From Tupaia tana (taxonomy: Eukaryota > Chordata > Mammalia > Scandentia > Tupaiidae), in NCBI GenBank assembly GCA_026018925.1, contig JAKSZU010000016.1, forward strand, positions 7,954,940-8,018,939: 64,000 nucleotides of DNA, written 5' to 3'. Both the position numbers and the translations under genes were made by a program. Below are positions 1-9,935 of this stretch, piece by piece. Each line of letters begins with the position of its first letter. Position 1 is the stretch's first letter. The notes beneath the pieces are model-generated. The model saw only the letters and a list, made by a program, of their open reading frames with translations. It had not been told where the DNA came from and searched no databases.

Positions 1-336
1 GTGGAGGAGCCCTCTTTAAGACTGGGCTCGAGGTATATTTAACTCTCAAGCTAATCCACACTCAGCTTATAAAAATTTTTAAGTGTTCCTTCTAGTTATT
101 TATTCCAGTGACTTCTGCTTCCGTTAAGCCATGATTTTCTCTATTTACCTGGCTTTCCAGTTTTCATGGCAGTGGCTTGTGACTTCAGTTTTCTGATAGA
201 TCTAAAAAGAGTTGTCACTTTTCCATTTGTCCACCACTATCTTCATTCTTGTGAGGATAGTAGTGGCCACTTCCCAACTTTTTCTACATATCAGAGTATG
301 GCGAGGGAGAACACATAATCTTAGAAAACAAGGCTA

Positions 337-685
337 TGTTTTAATCTATTCAGATAAGTTAGCAAAATACTAGATAATTTACAAATAACAGAAATTTATT
401 TCTCACAGTACTGGTGGCTGGAAAATTCAGGGTCGGGGCACCGGCAGATTTGATGTCTGAGAAAAGCTTACTCTCTGCTTTTTAGATGGTGACTTTTGCT
501 GAAAATTCACATGGTAGAAGGTCTAGGGCGTTCCCTTCAATCTCTTTTATAAGACCACCATCCCATTTGTGAGAGCAGAGTCCTCGTGACTTAATCATGC
601 TCTAAAAAGTCCTGCCTCTTAATACTATCACAATGGGGGTTAGGTTTCAACATGAATTTTGGAGGGACACATTCAGACCATAGTA
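337..685 (-). mobile_element. MLT1-type MaLR LTR, antisense
   Basis: Read on the minus strand this follows the MLT1A-type solo LTR pattern: a start near the 'ccatagta' end, a 'caaaattcatgttgaaacc' block, a 'cacaatgggggtta'-like block, and the polyadenylation-side segment 'aaataaatttctgttatttgtaaa'. No internal retroviral sequence flanks it, so it is a decayed solo LTR. Recognised from memory of the family; no alignment was run. Confidence 0.75.
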
Positions 686-940
686 AATTTATCTACATAT
701 CTTTTTTTTCTTATTAGAGAAATAATAACACACAATGAGAAAATGTTGCCATCAAATGATGTTCATAATACCTTAACTTTGGCTACACATTTGGAGGTTG
801 TTTTTGTTCTTAGTAGCAATACCTGGGCCATCTCTAGGCTGCTGAGTTAGAAATTCTAGCAGCTAGCAGCTAGGCCTGGCTATATTCTCCCATACTCAGC
901 TTCCCACATCCAGCTAGAGTTGAGACCCATTGTTGTAGGA

Positions 941-1120
941 CAGTGGTTCTCAAACCTTAGTATTCATCTCAGAATCATCCAGATGACCTGTTAGGAATCA
1001 GATTGCTGGGCCCCACCCTACAGTTTCCGACTCGGTGGGGCTGAGGTACATGTGCATGTCTAACAAGTCACCAGATGACGCTGAGGTTGCTAACGTGGGT
1101 CCACATCATGCAAACCACTG
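941..1120 (-). mobile_element. MER5A-like hAT-Charlie element
   Basis: A non-autonomous hAT element of about 180 bp. It opens with the terminal inverted repeat CAGTGGTTCTCAAACCTT and closes with the decayed partner CAAACCACTG. The interior has the family blocks 'gctgggccccaccct' and 'tctaacaagtcaccagatgacgctga'. The order of the blocks matches the reverse orientation. Too small and broken to be mobile. Confidence 0.8.
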
Positions 1121-1779
1121 CCCTAGGAGAGCCTAAAAGGTGATCGCAACGGTTGACATTCGTGATCAGCTTGTTCCTCTTAGAAAATGAGACCACAGCT
1201 TCTTATTTTAGCTACTAACTAATTCAAATGCCAGTCTGTTCTCTTTTGCTTTTGGTATATTAAATGTTTCTCAGGTTTCCATCTACGGCCAACTTCTCTT
1301 TTCATCCTACCTAACTTTCCTTCTGGGTGATCTCACATATTCATATGGTTTTAATTCCATCTAAATGCTGTTTACTGTAAAATCTATTACTCTACTTTTA
1401 TTTCTCTCCTGAATTTCACATTTATATAGTTAATTATCTACTTCACATATCCATTAAGATGTTCCCCAAGAATCTACATTCAGCACATCTAAAACTAAGA
1501 TATGTTTCTGTCCAGTGTTCCTTTTCTTTGTGAAGGGCACCAAGATATATCCTATTTTTAAGCCAGAAACCTGCATGTCAACTTTTGCTTTCTCTTCCTT
1601 ACCCCTCACTCTATTGATCTCCAAGCCTAGAAATACTGTCTCCTAAATTTCTCTCAAATCCATTCCATTCCATTTATGCCCATGCTACTGTCTACTTCAT
1701 ACCCCTCTGATAGGATGTTCTAATGATACCATCAAATTTTGTAAAAATCAAAAGCTGTAACTTATCATTGGAGAGATGT
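1121..1779. other. Gene-free stretch, possible ancient repeat
   Basis: No open frame or RNA gene of note. The pyrimidine-rich part around 1525-1705 ('aagccagaaacctgcatgtcaactt', 'tctcctaaatttctctcaaatcc') recalls a common ancient mammalian interspersed repeat, but I cannot assign a family with confidence. The rest appears unique. Confidence 0.35.
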
Positions 1780-2057
1780 TTGGTTTGGTTTGGTTTGGTT
1801 TTTGTTTGTTTGTTTGTTTGCTATAGCGCGCATGCACTTGCCAGAAAAACAGAGAGAGACAGAGAGACAGAAAGCGAGAAATCACCCCCTGGGGTGATGG
1901 CCACGCCGCAGTCCCTTCTCCTCCATTCTCCTCTCCAGATCTTGGGCATGCACGCACATGCGCCCAGCATGAGTTTAAGCCACCGGGTCTGGGACTTGAA
2001 CTGCAGTCGACTACATGGGAGTCCAGCAACATAGCCATTACGCCAACTGCTGGTCCC
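1780..2057 (-). mobile_element. tRNA-derived SINE, long form
   Basis: Reverse-oriented copy. The head lies at 2057 (GGGACCAGCAGTTGGCG) and the tail is a (GGTTT)n/(TTTG)n run near 1780. Body, pyrimidine tract and distal 'gctatagcgcgcatgc' motif are all present. Flanks share 'tatcattgg'-type sequence (about 1762-1771 and 2064-2074), a likely target-site duplication. An open frame on each strand here is SINE translation only. Confidence 0.85.
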
Positions 2058-2556
2058 TGAAACTGTATCATTGGTGAGAAAAAATGCAAACTGATTCAAT
2101 ACTGATATCTCTTTTGTGGCCCATGAATCAGCACTCTCCTGTATGCTAATGTGAAAGAGTTCCTAATTGAGCTAGTGTGTCCTCCGCAGTAGGTTTGAGC
2201 GTCTGCGAAGTAGAGCAGACCCAACAGAGGCCTATTTACATGAATAACTGAGGAAACTCCTGGGAAAGAATTCATTTAAAGAAAAAAGAATCTGAAAGGG
2301 GTATAGAGTCAGGTGGAGAAGTTGCCTCAGGAACCAAAGCTTAATTACTGAGAGAAGGAAAATAAGTTCAGGCTTCTGTGAACTTAGATTCTACATATGT
2401 ATTGGGTGTACAGGTAAATAAACTAAATTATACATGTACCAGTTATTAAACATGAGACCTACCCATCTAGTCTGTCTGTGATGCTGGGGCTGACTTCATT
2501 TCTGCTTTGCCAGCTGGCTTCCTGTTACGCTGATGGAGGGTAGCTACAGGGAGCCT
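2058..2556. other. Gene-free, apparently unique
   Basis: No repeat family, open frame or RNA gene recognised in this stretch. Confidence 0.5.
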
Positions 2557-2929
2557 GAAAAGTTAGAAAGCCGCTATAAACAAATACCATAGATTGAGTG
2601 ACTTACAAGCAAAGAAATGTATTTCTCCTGGTTCTGGATGCTGGGAAGACCATGAACAAAGTGCTTCTGATTCAGTGTGCTGAGGACTCACTTTCTGGTT
2701 CATAGATGGTACCTTCGCTCTGTACCCTCACATGGTGTATGGGGCAAGGCAGCCCTCTGGGGCCTGTTTTATAAGGTACTAATCTCACTCACTGTAGCCC
2801 CACCTAATATCACATTGATGATTAGGTTTCAACCTCTGGGATTGGGCGGAGCAGGGGTGGAGTCTGGGATGGGGCGGGGCAGGGGTGGAGTAGAGGGAAC
2901 AAAGGGACACAAACATTCAAAGCATAGCA
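2557..2929 (-). mobile_element. MLT1-type MaLR LTR, antisense
   Basis: Second decayed MaLR solo LTR in the same orientation as the one at 337-685. It has the same landmarks: 'ccatagattgagtgacttacaa' on the left, 'tcacatggtgtatgg' in the middle, and 'gggacacaaacattcaaagcata' at the right end. It is enlarged by an internal GC-rich tandem duplication at 2839-2892. Confidence 0.75.
2839..2892. repeat. Two-unit GC-rich tandem repeat inside LTR
   Basis: Two units of about 27 bp (2839-2864 and 2865-2892), each reading GGGATKGGGCGG.GCAGGGGTGGAGT. The second unit contains the GC-box-like GGGGCGGGGC at 2871-2880. The duplication is specific to this LTR copy. Confidence 0.75.
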
Positions 2930-2939
2930 ATGATGTTCT

Positions 2940-3450
2940 TTTTTTAATGTTTTAAAAATTATTTAATTTAACATTTATTTATTTATCTATTTATTTGTTC
3001 GTTCGTTTGTTCGGTAATTTATTTTGTTTATTTTTTTTTTCTTTTCTTTTTTTTGGAGAGGTTTTTGCTACAGGGCACGTGCACTCGCAAGACAGAGAGA
3101 GACAGAGAGACAGAAAGCGAGAAATCACCCCCCCGGGGGTATGGCCACGCCTCAATCCCTTCTCCTCCATTCTCCTCTCGGGATCTTGGGCACGCACGCA
3201 CACGCGCCCAGCGTGAGTTTAAGCCACTGGGTCCAGGACTCGAACTGCTGTTGACTACGTGGGAGTCCAGCGACATAGCCATTACGCTAACTGTTGGTCC
3301 CCTCGTTCATTTATTTTGACCAGAGAGGGACAGAGTGAGAGAGAGAGAAAGAGAAGGAAAGTGAGAGCAAGCCTCAGGTCCAAGACTTGAACTGCGGTAT
3401 GCCATGTGAGAGTTCAGTGGCCTTAGCCACCCTGCCACCTGCCGGCCCCA
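2940..3450 (-). mobile_element. tRNA-derived SINE, short form, split
   Basis: Short-form SINE in reverse orientation. The head and body are at 3310-3450 ('gaccagagagggacagagtgag' through 'ccacctgccggcccca'), and the AT-rich tail lies at 2940-3028. A long-form SINE sits between the two parts. The matching flanks 'atagcaatgatgttct' (2924-2939) and 'atagcaacaatgttct' (3451-3466) are its target-site duplication, so the insertion hit the end of the LTR. Confidence 0.8.
3029..3301 (-). mobile_element. tRNA-derived SINE, long form, nested
   Basis: Complete reverse copy inserted in the tail of the short-form SINE. T-rich tail at 3029-3052, distal motif 'gctacagggcacgtgcactcgc', an ACCCCCCCGGGGGT palindrome near 3128, and a head ending 'gctaactgttggtccc'. 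It is younger than its host element because it interrupts it. Confidence 0.85.
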
Positions 3451-3486
3451 ATAGCAACAATGTTCTGTGTTAAATTTTCCCTGTTC

Positions 3487-3750
3487 GGGACCAGCAGTTA
3501 GCGTAATGGCTATGTCGCTGGACTCCCATGTAGTTGACCGCGGTTCGAGTCCCGGACCCGGTGGCTTAAACTCACGCCGGGCGCGTGTGCGTGCGTGCCC
3601 AAGATCCCGAGAGGAGAATGGAGGAGAAGGGATTGCGGCGTGGCCATCCCCCCTGGGGGATGATTTCCTGCTTTCTGTCTCTCTGTCTCTCTCTGTCTGT
3701 CTGGCGAGCGCACGCGCCCTATAGCAAAAACCTCTCAAAAAAAAAAAAAA
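3487..3750 (+). mobile_element. tRNA-derived SINE, long form, young copy
   Basis: Nearly consensus-like copy that keeps many CpGs. Head GGGACCAGCAGTTAGCG with an A-box-like 'tagcgtaatggcta', intact B box GGTTCGAGTCC, C6/G5 palindrome, pyrimidine tract, CCCTATAGCAAAAACCTC and A tail. It is flanked by a perfect 12-bp duplication TTTTCCCTGTTC at 3475-3486 and 3751-3762. Best reference copy in the window for subgroup 1. Confidence 0.95.
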
Positions 3751-3762
3751 TTTTCCCTGTTC

Positions 3763-4497
3763 AAATAACTGCAACAGCTTTTATTTCCTGACTGGACCCC
3801 CACTGATACAAACCATTCCACTAAAATCTCTATAAAATACTGAAGTACAAAAAGTACACCTTTGGTTCCCTCCTATGATGCTGTAGCGTACAGTAAGAAA
3901 AAGAGGGATTCTGTATCTGTTCTTAAGGAAAGCCATGCAGCTATAACATAGCGTAGGCAAGCTGGCATATGAAGGGAGTGTCCAGCCGCACATGTGATGT
4001 GGTACCCCATGTGTCTGGAAGTCCGGACTGGACCCAGTGGACACAGCAGTGCGCAGTGGAGCTGGTGATAACCAGCGGAGGGGCAAACAGAGCAAAAGGG
4101 GTTAAAACCATACATGATGTGAATTCTCTTCTTTCACTCTTACTTCTTAGTAAAAACTGCCAGATTTGTTAGTGTGCCTTTGAGGATTCCCAGAACACTC
4201 GGGGCAGATTTAGAGAGAACTATGACACTGTGCTGAAATTGGGCTTATCCTCCTTACCTATGGGTAAATTTTAATTTGAGCATTAAAAACCATAGCCCCT
4301 ACTATAGGATCTAATAGTCTCTTACTTTTGCCTATATCTTTTTGCCATCTAAATATCCTTATTTGCCATTTTAATTATATCATAAATCGACAAAGTGATT
4401 ATCTTGAAGCAGATCTCTGAGCTGCCTAAGAGCCAGTGTAGAAATAAAACCTGATTCTTGGAGCTTAAGATGCAAGTATGAGGATTCTCATCTCACA
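3763..4497. other. Gene-free, apparently unique
   Basis: Holds short open frames of about 67-104 codons on both strands near 3781-4172. None shows a recognisable domain or plausible start or splice context. No repeat family recognised. Confidence 0.45.
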
Positions 4498-4684
4498 AAT
4501 GAGCATGGAAGGTCTTTTTCTTTGTCTTCCTAGGTTTATTGCACCAGTGTTTCATAATTTTCATTGTAGAGATCTTCCACCTACTTGCCTAAATTGATTC
4601 CTAATTTTTTGAATAGTTATTATAAATGGGATTGCATCCTTTTTTAACTAGGTTTTTTATTGTGGTAGGAAAGGGCTACTGGGG

Positions 4685-4936
4685 TTTTTGTTTGTTTGTT
4701 TGTTTGTTTGTTTTTGAGAGATTTTTGCTCTAGGGCACATACACTCACCAGAGAGAAAGAGAGAGAGAGACAGAAAGCAAGACATCACCCTTTGGGGGAT
4801 GGCCACACTATAATCCTTTCTTTTCTACCATCCTTCTGGAACTCTGGGCACACATGCACATGCACCTGGCGTGAGCTTCAAGCTGCTGGCCACGTGGGAG
4901 TCCAGTGCCTTAACGACAATGCCACCTGCTGGCTCC
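4685..4936 (-). mobile_element. tRNA-derived SINE in L1
   Basis: Reverse copy with a (TTTG)n tail and an 'agagatttttgctctagggcac' distal motif; the head end reads 'ccacctgctggctcc'. Its flanks 'aagggctact' and 'aaggctact' match the interrupted L1 sequence and form the target-site duplication. Lacks part of the head between the B box and the body. Confidence 0.8.
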
Positions 4937-6484
4937 AAGGCTACTGATTTCTTTAAATTAACTTTGTACCTTGCAACTTCACTGAATGCATTGTCAGTTC
5001 TGAGAGTTTTTAGTGATGTTTTTAAGGTTTTCTATATATAAAATAACATCATCTACAGGCAGAGATCATTGGATTTCCTCCTTCCCATTTTGGATGCGTT
5101 TTATTTCCTTCTTTTGTCTAATTGCTCTGGCTAGGATTTCCAGTGCTACGTTGAATTAGAGTGGTGAAAGTGAGCATCTTTATCTCATTCCATGTTGTTT
5201 AGTGTGATGTTAGCTGTGGTTTGTCCGTTAAGGCTTTTACAGTTTTGAGGCATACGTCTTCTATACCTAATTTGTTGAGAATTTTTATTATTAAGGGATT
5301 TTCTGTTGTATCAAATGCTTCTCTGCATCTATTGAGATATTCATATAGTTTTTTTCTTCATTCTGTTGATGTAACGTATCATCTTTATTGATCTACACAT
5401 GTTGACATATCCTTGCATCCTTGGGATACATCTTACTAGATTATGGTGCATTATTAATTATTGATCTGTTCAGGATTTGTATTTCTTCCTGGTTTAATTT
5501 TGGTAAGTGTATGGGTCCAGAAATATTCTCTAATGATCCTTTGAATTTTGGTGTCATTAATTTTAAGATCTCCCAGTTTGTTTAGTTGGGTCTTCTCATT
5601 CTCCTTTCTCTCTTTCTCTTTAGTCTAGCTAATGTTTTCTTAATTTTGCCTATATTTCAATAAAACAAATTTCACTTTGTGGCTTTTTATGTTTTTATGT
5701 CAGTTTTATTTATTTATACGCTGATCTTTAATTTTTTTCTTTCTACTAATTTTGGATTTAGGTTATTTTGCTTTTCTAGTTCCTGAGGCTCATTGTTATC
5801 ATGTCTGAAATATATTTGATTTTTGAAATCTTTTTTTAACTTATGTAAGTATGTATTGTATAAACTTGTCCTCATAGTACTGCTTTTACCATGTCCCATA
5901 AGTTTGAGTATATTGTGTTTTCATTTTTATTTGTTTTAATATATCTTATTATCTCCCTCTTAATTTCTCCATTTACCCATTGGTCATTTAGAATCATGTT
6001 GTTTAATGTCCATTTAGTTCTATGTTTCTATAGTTCCCCTTATTGTTGATTTCTAGTTTTATTCTATTGTGTTAAGAAAGATACCCACTTCTGTGGGTTT
6101 TGTTTTGTTTTGCGGTTGTTGTTGGACTTTTGTGACCTAGCATAAGGCCTGTAAAGAATGCCCCATGTGCTGATGAGAAGAATGTGTATCATGCAGCTGT
6201 TGTTCAAAAGGCTCTGTAAATGTCTGTTAGATCCATTTCGTCTATAGCACAGTTGAAATGTGATGTTTCTTTGTTGATTTTTCTCTTCCTAAATAATCAG
6301 TGCTAGGAGTACTAAAGTCTCCAACTGTTATTGTATTGGAGTATTTTTTCTCCCTCTTGGTCTATTAATATTTATATATCTGGGTGCTTGAATGTTAGGT
6401 GCATATATATTTATAATTGTTATAACTTCTTACTGAATTGATCCCTTTATTATTCTATAACAACCTTCATGATTTCTTCCTACA

Positions 6485-6756
6485 GTTTTTTTTTTTTTTT
6501 TTTTGAGAGGTTTTCGCTATAGGGCACTTGCGCTCGCCAGACAGACAGAGAGAGACAGAGAGACAGAAAGCGAGAAATCACCCCCCAGAGGGGATAGTCA
6601 CGCCGCAATCCCTTCTCCTCCATTCTCCTCTCAGGATCTTGGGCACGCACGCATACGCGCCCAGTGTGAGTTTTAAGCCACCGGGTCCGGGACGTGAACC
6701 GCGGTCGACTACGTGGGAGTCCAGCGACATAGCCATTACGCTAACTGCTGGTTCCC
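6485..6756 (-). mobile_element. tRNA-derived SINE, young subgroup 2
   Basis: Reverse copy with a long T tail. It has the subgroup 2 marks: head GGGAACCAGCAG, GTCA in place of GCCA in the body, TTTTAAGCC, and a changed B box (gacgtgaaccgcgg on the plus strand). The target-site duplication 'ttcctacag' flanks it inside L1. Confidence 0.9.
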
Positions 6757-6929
6757 ATTCCTACAGTTTTTGACTTCAAGTCTAATTTACCTGATGTCAG
6801 TAGAGCTAATCCTGCTCACTTTTGGTTTCTGCTCACGTGTACTATCTTTTCTAATCCCCCCCACTTCTGTTATATGGGCGTCACTATGGCAAAGTGACTT
6901 TCTTGTTGGCAGCATAAGCATGCATGCGG

Positions 6930-7190
6930 GGACTTTAGAGGGTTCATGGAGGCCCAGCCTGGCTGTGCAGCTGATAGCGTCCTGAACTGCAGCACTGGAA
7001 ACTACATGTCTAATCACAGGTCATCTTGAACACATGCTGGGTATGAATGAATGCATAAGGTGCTGATGAGCTGGAGGACTGGGAAAAGGGAATCATGATG
7101 CTATGAGATCCTGTTAAAGGAGATTTCTCTCTCTCTCTCTCTGTCTCTGTCTCTCTCTCTGTGTCTCTATTTCTCACATGGGCCCATGTG
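6930..7190 (+). mobile_element. Older tRNA-type SINE relative, third form
   Basis: Diverged element reading 'ggcccagcctggctgtgcagctgatagcgtcctgaactgcag', then 'cttgaacacatgctgggtat', 'gactgggaaaagggaatcatg' and a CT-rich tract at 7125-7170. It shares layout with the main SINE but has a different anticodon-arm segment, seen again at 38754-38968. No clear tail. Confidence 0.55.
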
Positions 7191-7366
7191 CATGTCTGTG
7201 AATACCTTCGTGGCCTACACTCTAAGTGTTTATGAAGGCAGTGATGTGGCTTTGTTGAGGGTAGGCTTTTATAGGGAGGATGGCCCTTAGGCCCTAGGGG
7301 TGTGCACAGTGCCGAGGAACTACAAGTCAGGAGGGTATAGTCAATAGTGGCAATGGCAAAATAGCC

Positions 7367-7655
7367 TTTTTTTCTTTTCTTTTCTTTTTCTTTTCTTCTA
7401 GAGAATTTTGTTGTAGGGTGTGTGCAGTTGCCAGAAAGAGACCGAAAGTGAGAAATCAACCCCCAGGTGGATAGCCATGCCACAATTCCTGCTCCTCCAT
7501 TCTCCTCTTGGGATTTTGGGGATGCACACACACACACACATATGCCCAGCATTAGTTTTGTTTTTTGTTTGTTTGTTTGTTTGTTTTTAAGCCACTAGGT
7601 CCAGGACTCGAACCACAGTCAACTACGTGGGAGTCCAGTGGAAATAGCCATTGTT
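7367..7655 (-). mobile_element. tRNA-derived SINE with internal insertion
   Basis: Reverse copy with a pyrimidine/T tail (7367-7402), 'gttgtagggtgtgtgcagttgcc', and a head truncated at 'gaaatagccattgtt'. A (GTTT)n run at 7558-7589 splits the body from the 'taagccactaggtcc' part, either a microsatellite expansion or remnant of another insertion. A 180-codon minus-strand frame here is SINE-derived. Confidence 0.75.
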
Positions 7656-7843
7656 ATCCTTTCAAATATTGCTCTGGTTTCATTCTTTCTCGCTGTCTCT
7701 TCTAGTTCTACAGTTATATGATTCTTGCACATTTTCCCTATGCTTCACATTGGGTCTTCTCACTCTCCTTTCTCTCTTTCTCTTTAGTCTAGCTAATGGC
7801 TTCTTAATTTTGCCTACTTTATACTCTTCTCTGTATCTCACAT
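7656..7843 (-). mobile_element. L1 fragment, antisense
   Basis: The part 7757-7815 ('gggtcttctcactctcctttctctctttctctttagtctagctaatg') almost repeats L1 sequence at 5587-5645, so it is a second copy of the same L1 ORF2 segment. The left part is pyrimidine-rich and less certain. Confidence 0.6.
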
Positions 7844-7995
7844 TTTTTTTTAAGAGAGATTTTTGCTATAGGATGTGTGTGCTTGCCAGAGAGACAGAAA
7901 GTGAAAAGTCAGCCCCCAGAGGGGGATGAACACACCTCAATCCTTTCTTATCCATTGACCTCTTGGGATCTTGGTCTTGCATCCAGCATGAGTTT
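7844..7995 (-). mobile_element. tRNA-derived SINE, head missing
   Basis: Reverse copy with T tail, 'gctataggatgtgtgtgcttgcc' and body. It stops at 'gcatgagtttaa', where a (TTAA)n run and then another SINE begin. The tRNA-like head is absent, probably lost by 5' truncation or by the event at this junction. Confidence 0.75.
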
Positions 7996-8028
7996 AATTA
8001 AATTAATTAATTAATTAATTAATTAATT
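7995..8028. repeat. (TTAA)n simple repeat
   Basis: Run of 'aattaattaatt' between two SINEs. Similar AATT runs occur in short-form SINE tails at 12402-12443, so it may be a tail remnant. Confidence 0.85.
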
Positions 8029-8034
8029 TTTCCC

Positions 8035-8037
<3 letters not shown>

Positions 8038-8070
<33 letters not shown>

Positions 8071-8308
8071 ATAGGGCGTGTGCGCTTACCAGACAGATAT
8101 ATATATAGAGAGAGAGACAGAAAGCGAGAAATCACCCCCCGGGGGGATGGCCATGCCACAATCCCTTCTCCTCCATTCTCCTCTCGGGATCTTGGGCATG
8201 CACGCACACGCACCCGGCATGAGTTTTAAGCCACCGGGTCTGGGACTCGAGCCACGGTTGACTACATGGGAGTCCAGCGACATAGCCATTATGCTAACTT
8301 CTGGTCCC
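8038..8308 (-). mobile_element. tRNA-derived SINE, long form
   Basis: Complete reverse copy with a T tail of about 28 bases, an (AT)4 run in the pyrimidine tract, an ACCCCCCGGGGGGAT palindrome, and a head ending 'gctaacttctggtccc'. Mixed subgroup marks: TTTTAAGCC but a B box with the original A (gactcgagcc). Confidence 0.9.
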
Positions 8309-8395
8309 ATATGTTTTCTCACATTTTATTGATTCAAAAAATACCTTAAACTAGAAATATGGACAAAGCTAGAATCTAGTTACAAGTACACTGTA

Positions 8396-8800
8396 ATTTT
8401 CTTCTGAAACATTTTTTTTAAATTAATTAACTTACATTTATTCTCTGAGCATTGTCACAGCATATGAAATGTGATTTTTCATCCAGAATATACTACATAG
8501 TGGCTTAATCATATAATAATAATTTTCCATTTCTAGTTTCCCCCATTTCCGACCCTCTGCCATTTCCCACCCTCCTCCCACACTATCTCAGTTGTCTACA
8601 GTTGCTTTCCATACCTTTTTCCTCCACATCTTATTGATTCACAAAATTTCTTAAATAATCTAACTACTTTCAATAGCAAGTTCAGCTGGTATGGACATAT
8701 CTGTGAATACTTGACTGACTTTAGGTGTGAAACTCTGAATAGAATGAATATACTATAAGGTAGTACCTAGCTGATGCTGTATAGCTTACTATGATCATTA
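8396..8800 (-). mobile_element. Probable L1 3' end, antisense
   Basis: The segment 'tttcccaccctcctcccacactatctcagt' closely resembles L1 3'-region sequence at 11770-11795. The rest of the stretch is AT-rich and diverged. A block of about 35 bp near 8634-8668 resembles 8319-8353. Family assignment is tentative. Confidence 0.5.
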
Positions 8801-9164
8801 GGTTTTTTTTAAATTTTTATTAATTAATTAATTATTTTTTCATTTCATTTTCTTCCATACATTCAATCACATTATTATTTGTCTTACAAAGTAGATATTT
8901 CAGCAGGTGAACATTACTCCCTTGTACAGTTTATAAAACTACAAAATATCTTCAACAGATAATACTACACCTCTTTGTGCCATTAATGCTTTGCCTCCCT
9001 GTCCCTCCCCCAAATGTCCTTCCTTAGACCCTCCTCTTTCACACACACTATATCTGGTATTTACATCTATATACTGTGTTTCTATATCCTTTAGTCAATT
9101 AGTTTCAGTCATAGAGTGTGGACACTCGGTATATATTAAGTGGAGACATACAATGCCTCTCCTT
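8801..9164 (-). mobile_element. L1 3' end, antisense
   Basis: Begins with a T-rich/TTAA tail, then 'cttccatacattcaat', 'cattaatgctttgcctccctgtccctccccc' and 'ggtatatattaagtggagacatacaatgcctctcc'. The same sequence recurs at 26379-26600. It ends abruptly at about 9161, where the copy at 26585 continues, and joins a SINE head. Confidence 0.75.
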
Positions 9165-9245
9165 TGTTTCCGGGTCTGGAACTCAAGCCACAGTTGACTA
9201 CGTGGGAGTCCAGTGACATAACCATTATGCCATCTGCTGGTCCTT
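9165..9245 (-). mobile_element. SINE head fragment fused to L1
   Basis: Only the tRNA-like head remains ('gggtctggaactcaagccacagttgactacgtgggagtccag' to 'catctgctggtcc'). Body and tail are missing. Loss of the 3' part is opposite to ordinary 5' truncation and implies a later deletion that also removed L1 sequence. Confidence 0.75.
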
Positions 9246-9248
9246 CCA

Positions 9249-9515
9249 TTTTTTTTTTTTTGGAGAGGTTTTTACTATAGGGCATGTGTGCTTGCCAGAA
9301 AGACAGAGAGAGAAGGAGAGAGAGATAGAAAACGAGAAATCACCCCCCCAGGGGGATGGCCATGCCGCAATCCCTTCCCCTCTATTCTCCTCTCAGGATC
9401 TTGGGCACGCACGCACACACGCCCGGCGTGAGTTTAAGCTGCCGGGTTCAGGACTCGAACCACAGTCAACTACATGGGAGTTCAGCAACATAGCCATTAC
9501 GCTAACTGCTGGTCC
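9249..9515 (-). mobile_element. tRNA-derived SINE, long form
   Basis: Complete reverse copy, subgroup 1. Inserted directly beside the older head fragment: 'ggtccttccattttt' flanks both sides (about 9240-9254 and 9511-9525), giving a target-site duplication around 'ccttccattttt'. Confidence 0.9.
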
Positions 9516-9639
9516 TTCCATTTTTGTTTTTTAACTCTGTTGTTCTGTTTTGATGTTTCTTATAGCCTGTTTCAGGATTTCCTTATGCTTTAGATCTCTT
9601 ATATGTAATCTGTTGCTCAATCCATATGTTGAATCATTA

Positions 9640-9659
9640 CATTCTTTTTTTTTTATTAT

Positions 9660-9698
<39 letters not shown>

Positions 9699-9931
9699 CT
9701 TGATAAGTTATGAGCATGTGCATGAGAGAAAGAGAGAAAATCACCCCCTCTACATAAATCACCCCCTCTACATGGTCTACTCATGCCTCAATCTCCTTCT
9801 CCCAGGCCTCTAGATGCTGGACACGCAGTTGCATGCCTGTTGTGTTTCAGGCTGACTGAGCCAGAGATTCAAACCTTGGTCACCGCATGGCATCTGGCTT
9901 CTCTTGAACATTGCACCCTGGCGCTAGCCCA
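9640..9931 (-). mobile_element. Old tRNA-type SINE with (GT)n
   Basis: Diverged reverse copy. A (GT)n run at 9664-9697 replaces the tail, followed by 'gagcatgtgcatgagagaaagagag', a duplicated 'aatcaccccctctacat' (about 9738-9775), then a body and head ending 'caccctggcgctagccc'. Divergence suggests an early family member. Confidence 0.6.
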
Positions 9932-9935
9932 GTAT

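Larger units (their letters stand above)
4498..6875 (-). mobile_element. L1 ORF2 fragment, antisense
   Basis: The plus strand reads as the complement of L1 ORF2. Landmarks are 'ttcattgtagagatcttccacct', 'taccttgcaacttcactgaatgcattgtcagttctgagag', 'atcatctacaggcagagatcattgg' and 'gacttcaagtctaatttacctgatgtcagt'. Frames are broken throughout. Two SINEs (4685-4936, 6485-6756) are inserted. Likely one 5'-truncated, decayed reverse-transcriptase-region fragment. Confidence 0.85.

Noticed and set aside
1-336. Left edge as part of a gene
   Set aside because: No frame, splice pattern or known repeat recognised; left unassigned.
3487-3560. tRNA-gene-like A and B boxes
   Set aside because: Part of a SINE head: no cloverleaf acceptor pairing, followed by SINE body, A tail and target-site duplication.
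6487-6504. Long T and A runs as transcription terminators
   Set aside because: They are SINE tails adjoining the distal SINE motif and flanked by target-site duplications.
7010-7552. 180-codon minus-strand frame
   Set aside because: Covers SINE body and a CT/GA tract; Ser/Glu/Arg-rich low-complexity translation, no domain.
8319-8668. Repeated block of about 35 bp at 8319 and 8634 as a target-site duplication of an inserted element
   Set aside because: Too long and too diverged for a target-site duplication; more likely two pieces of related L1 3' sequence, though unproven.
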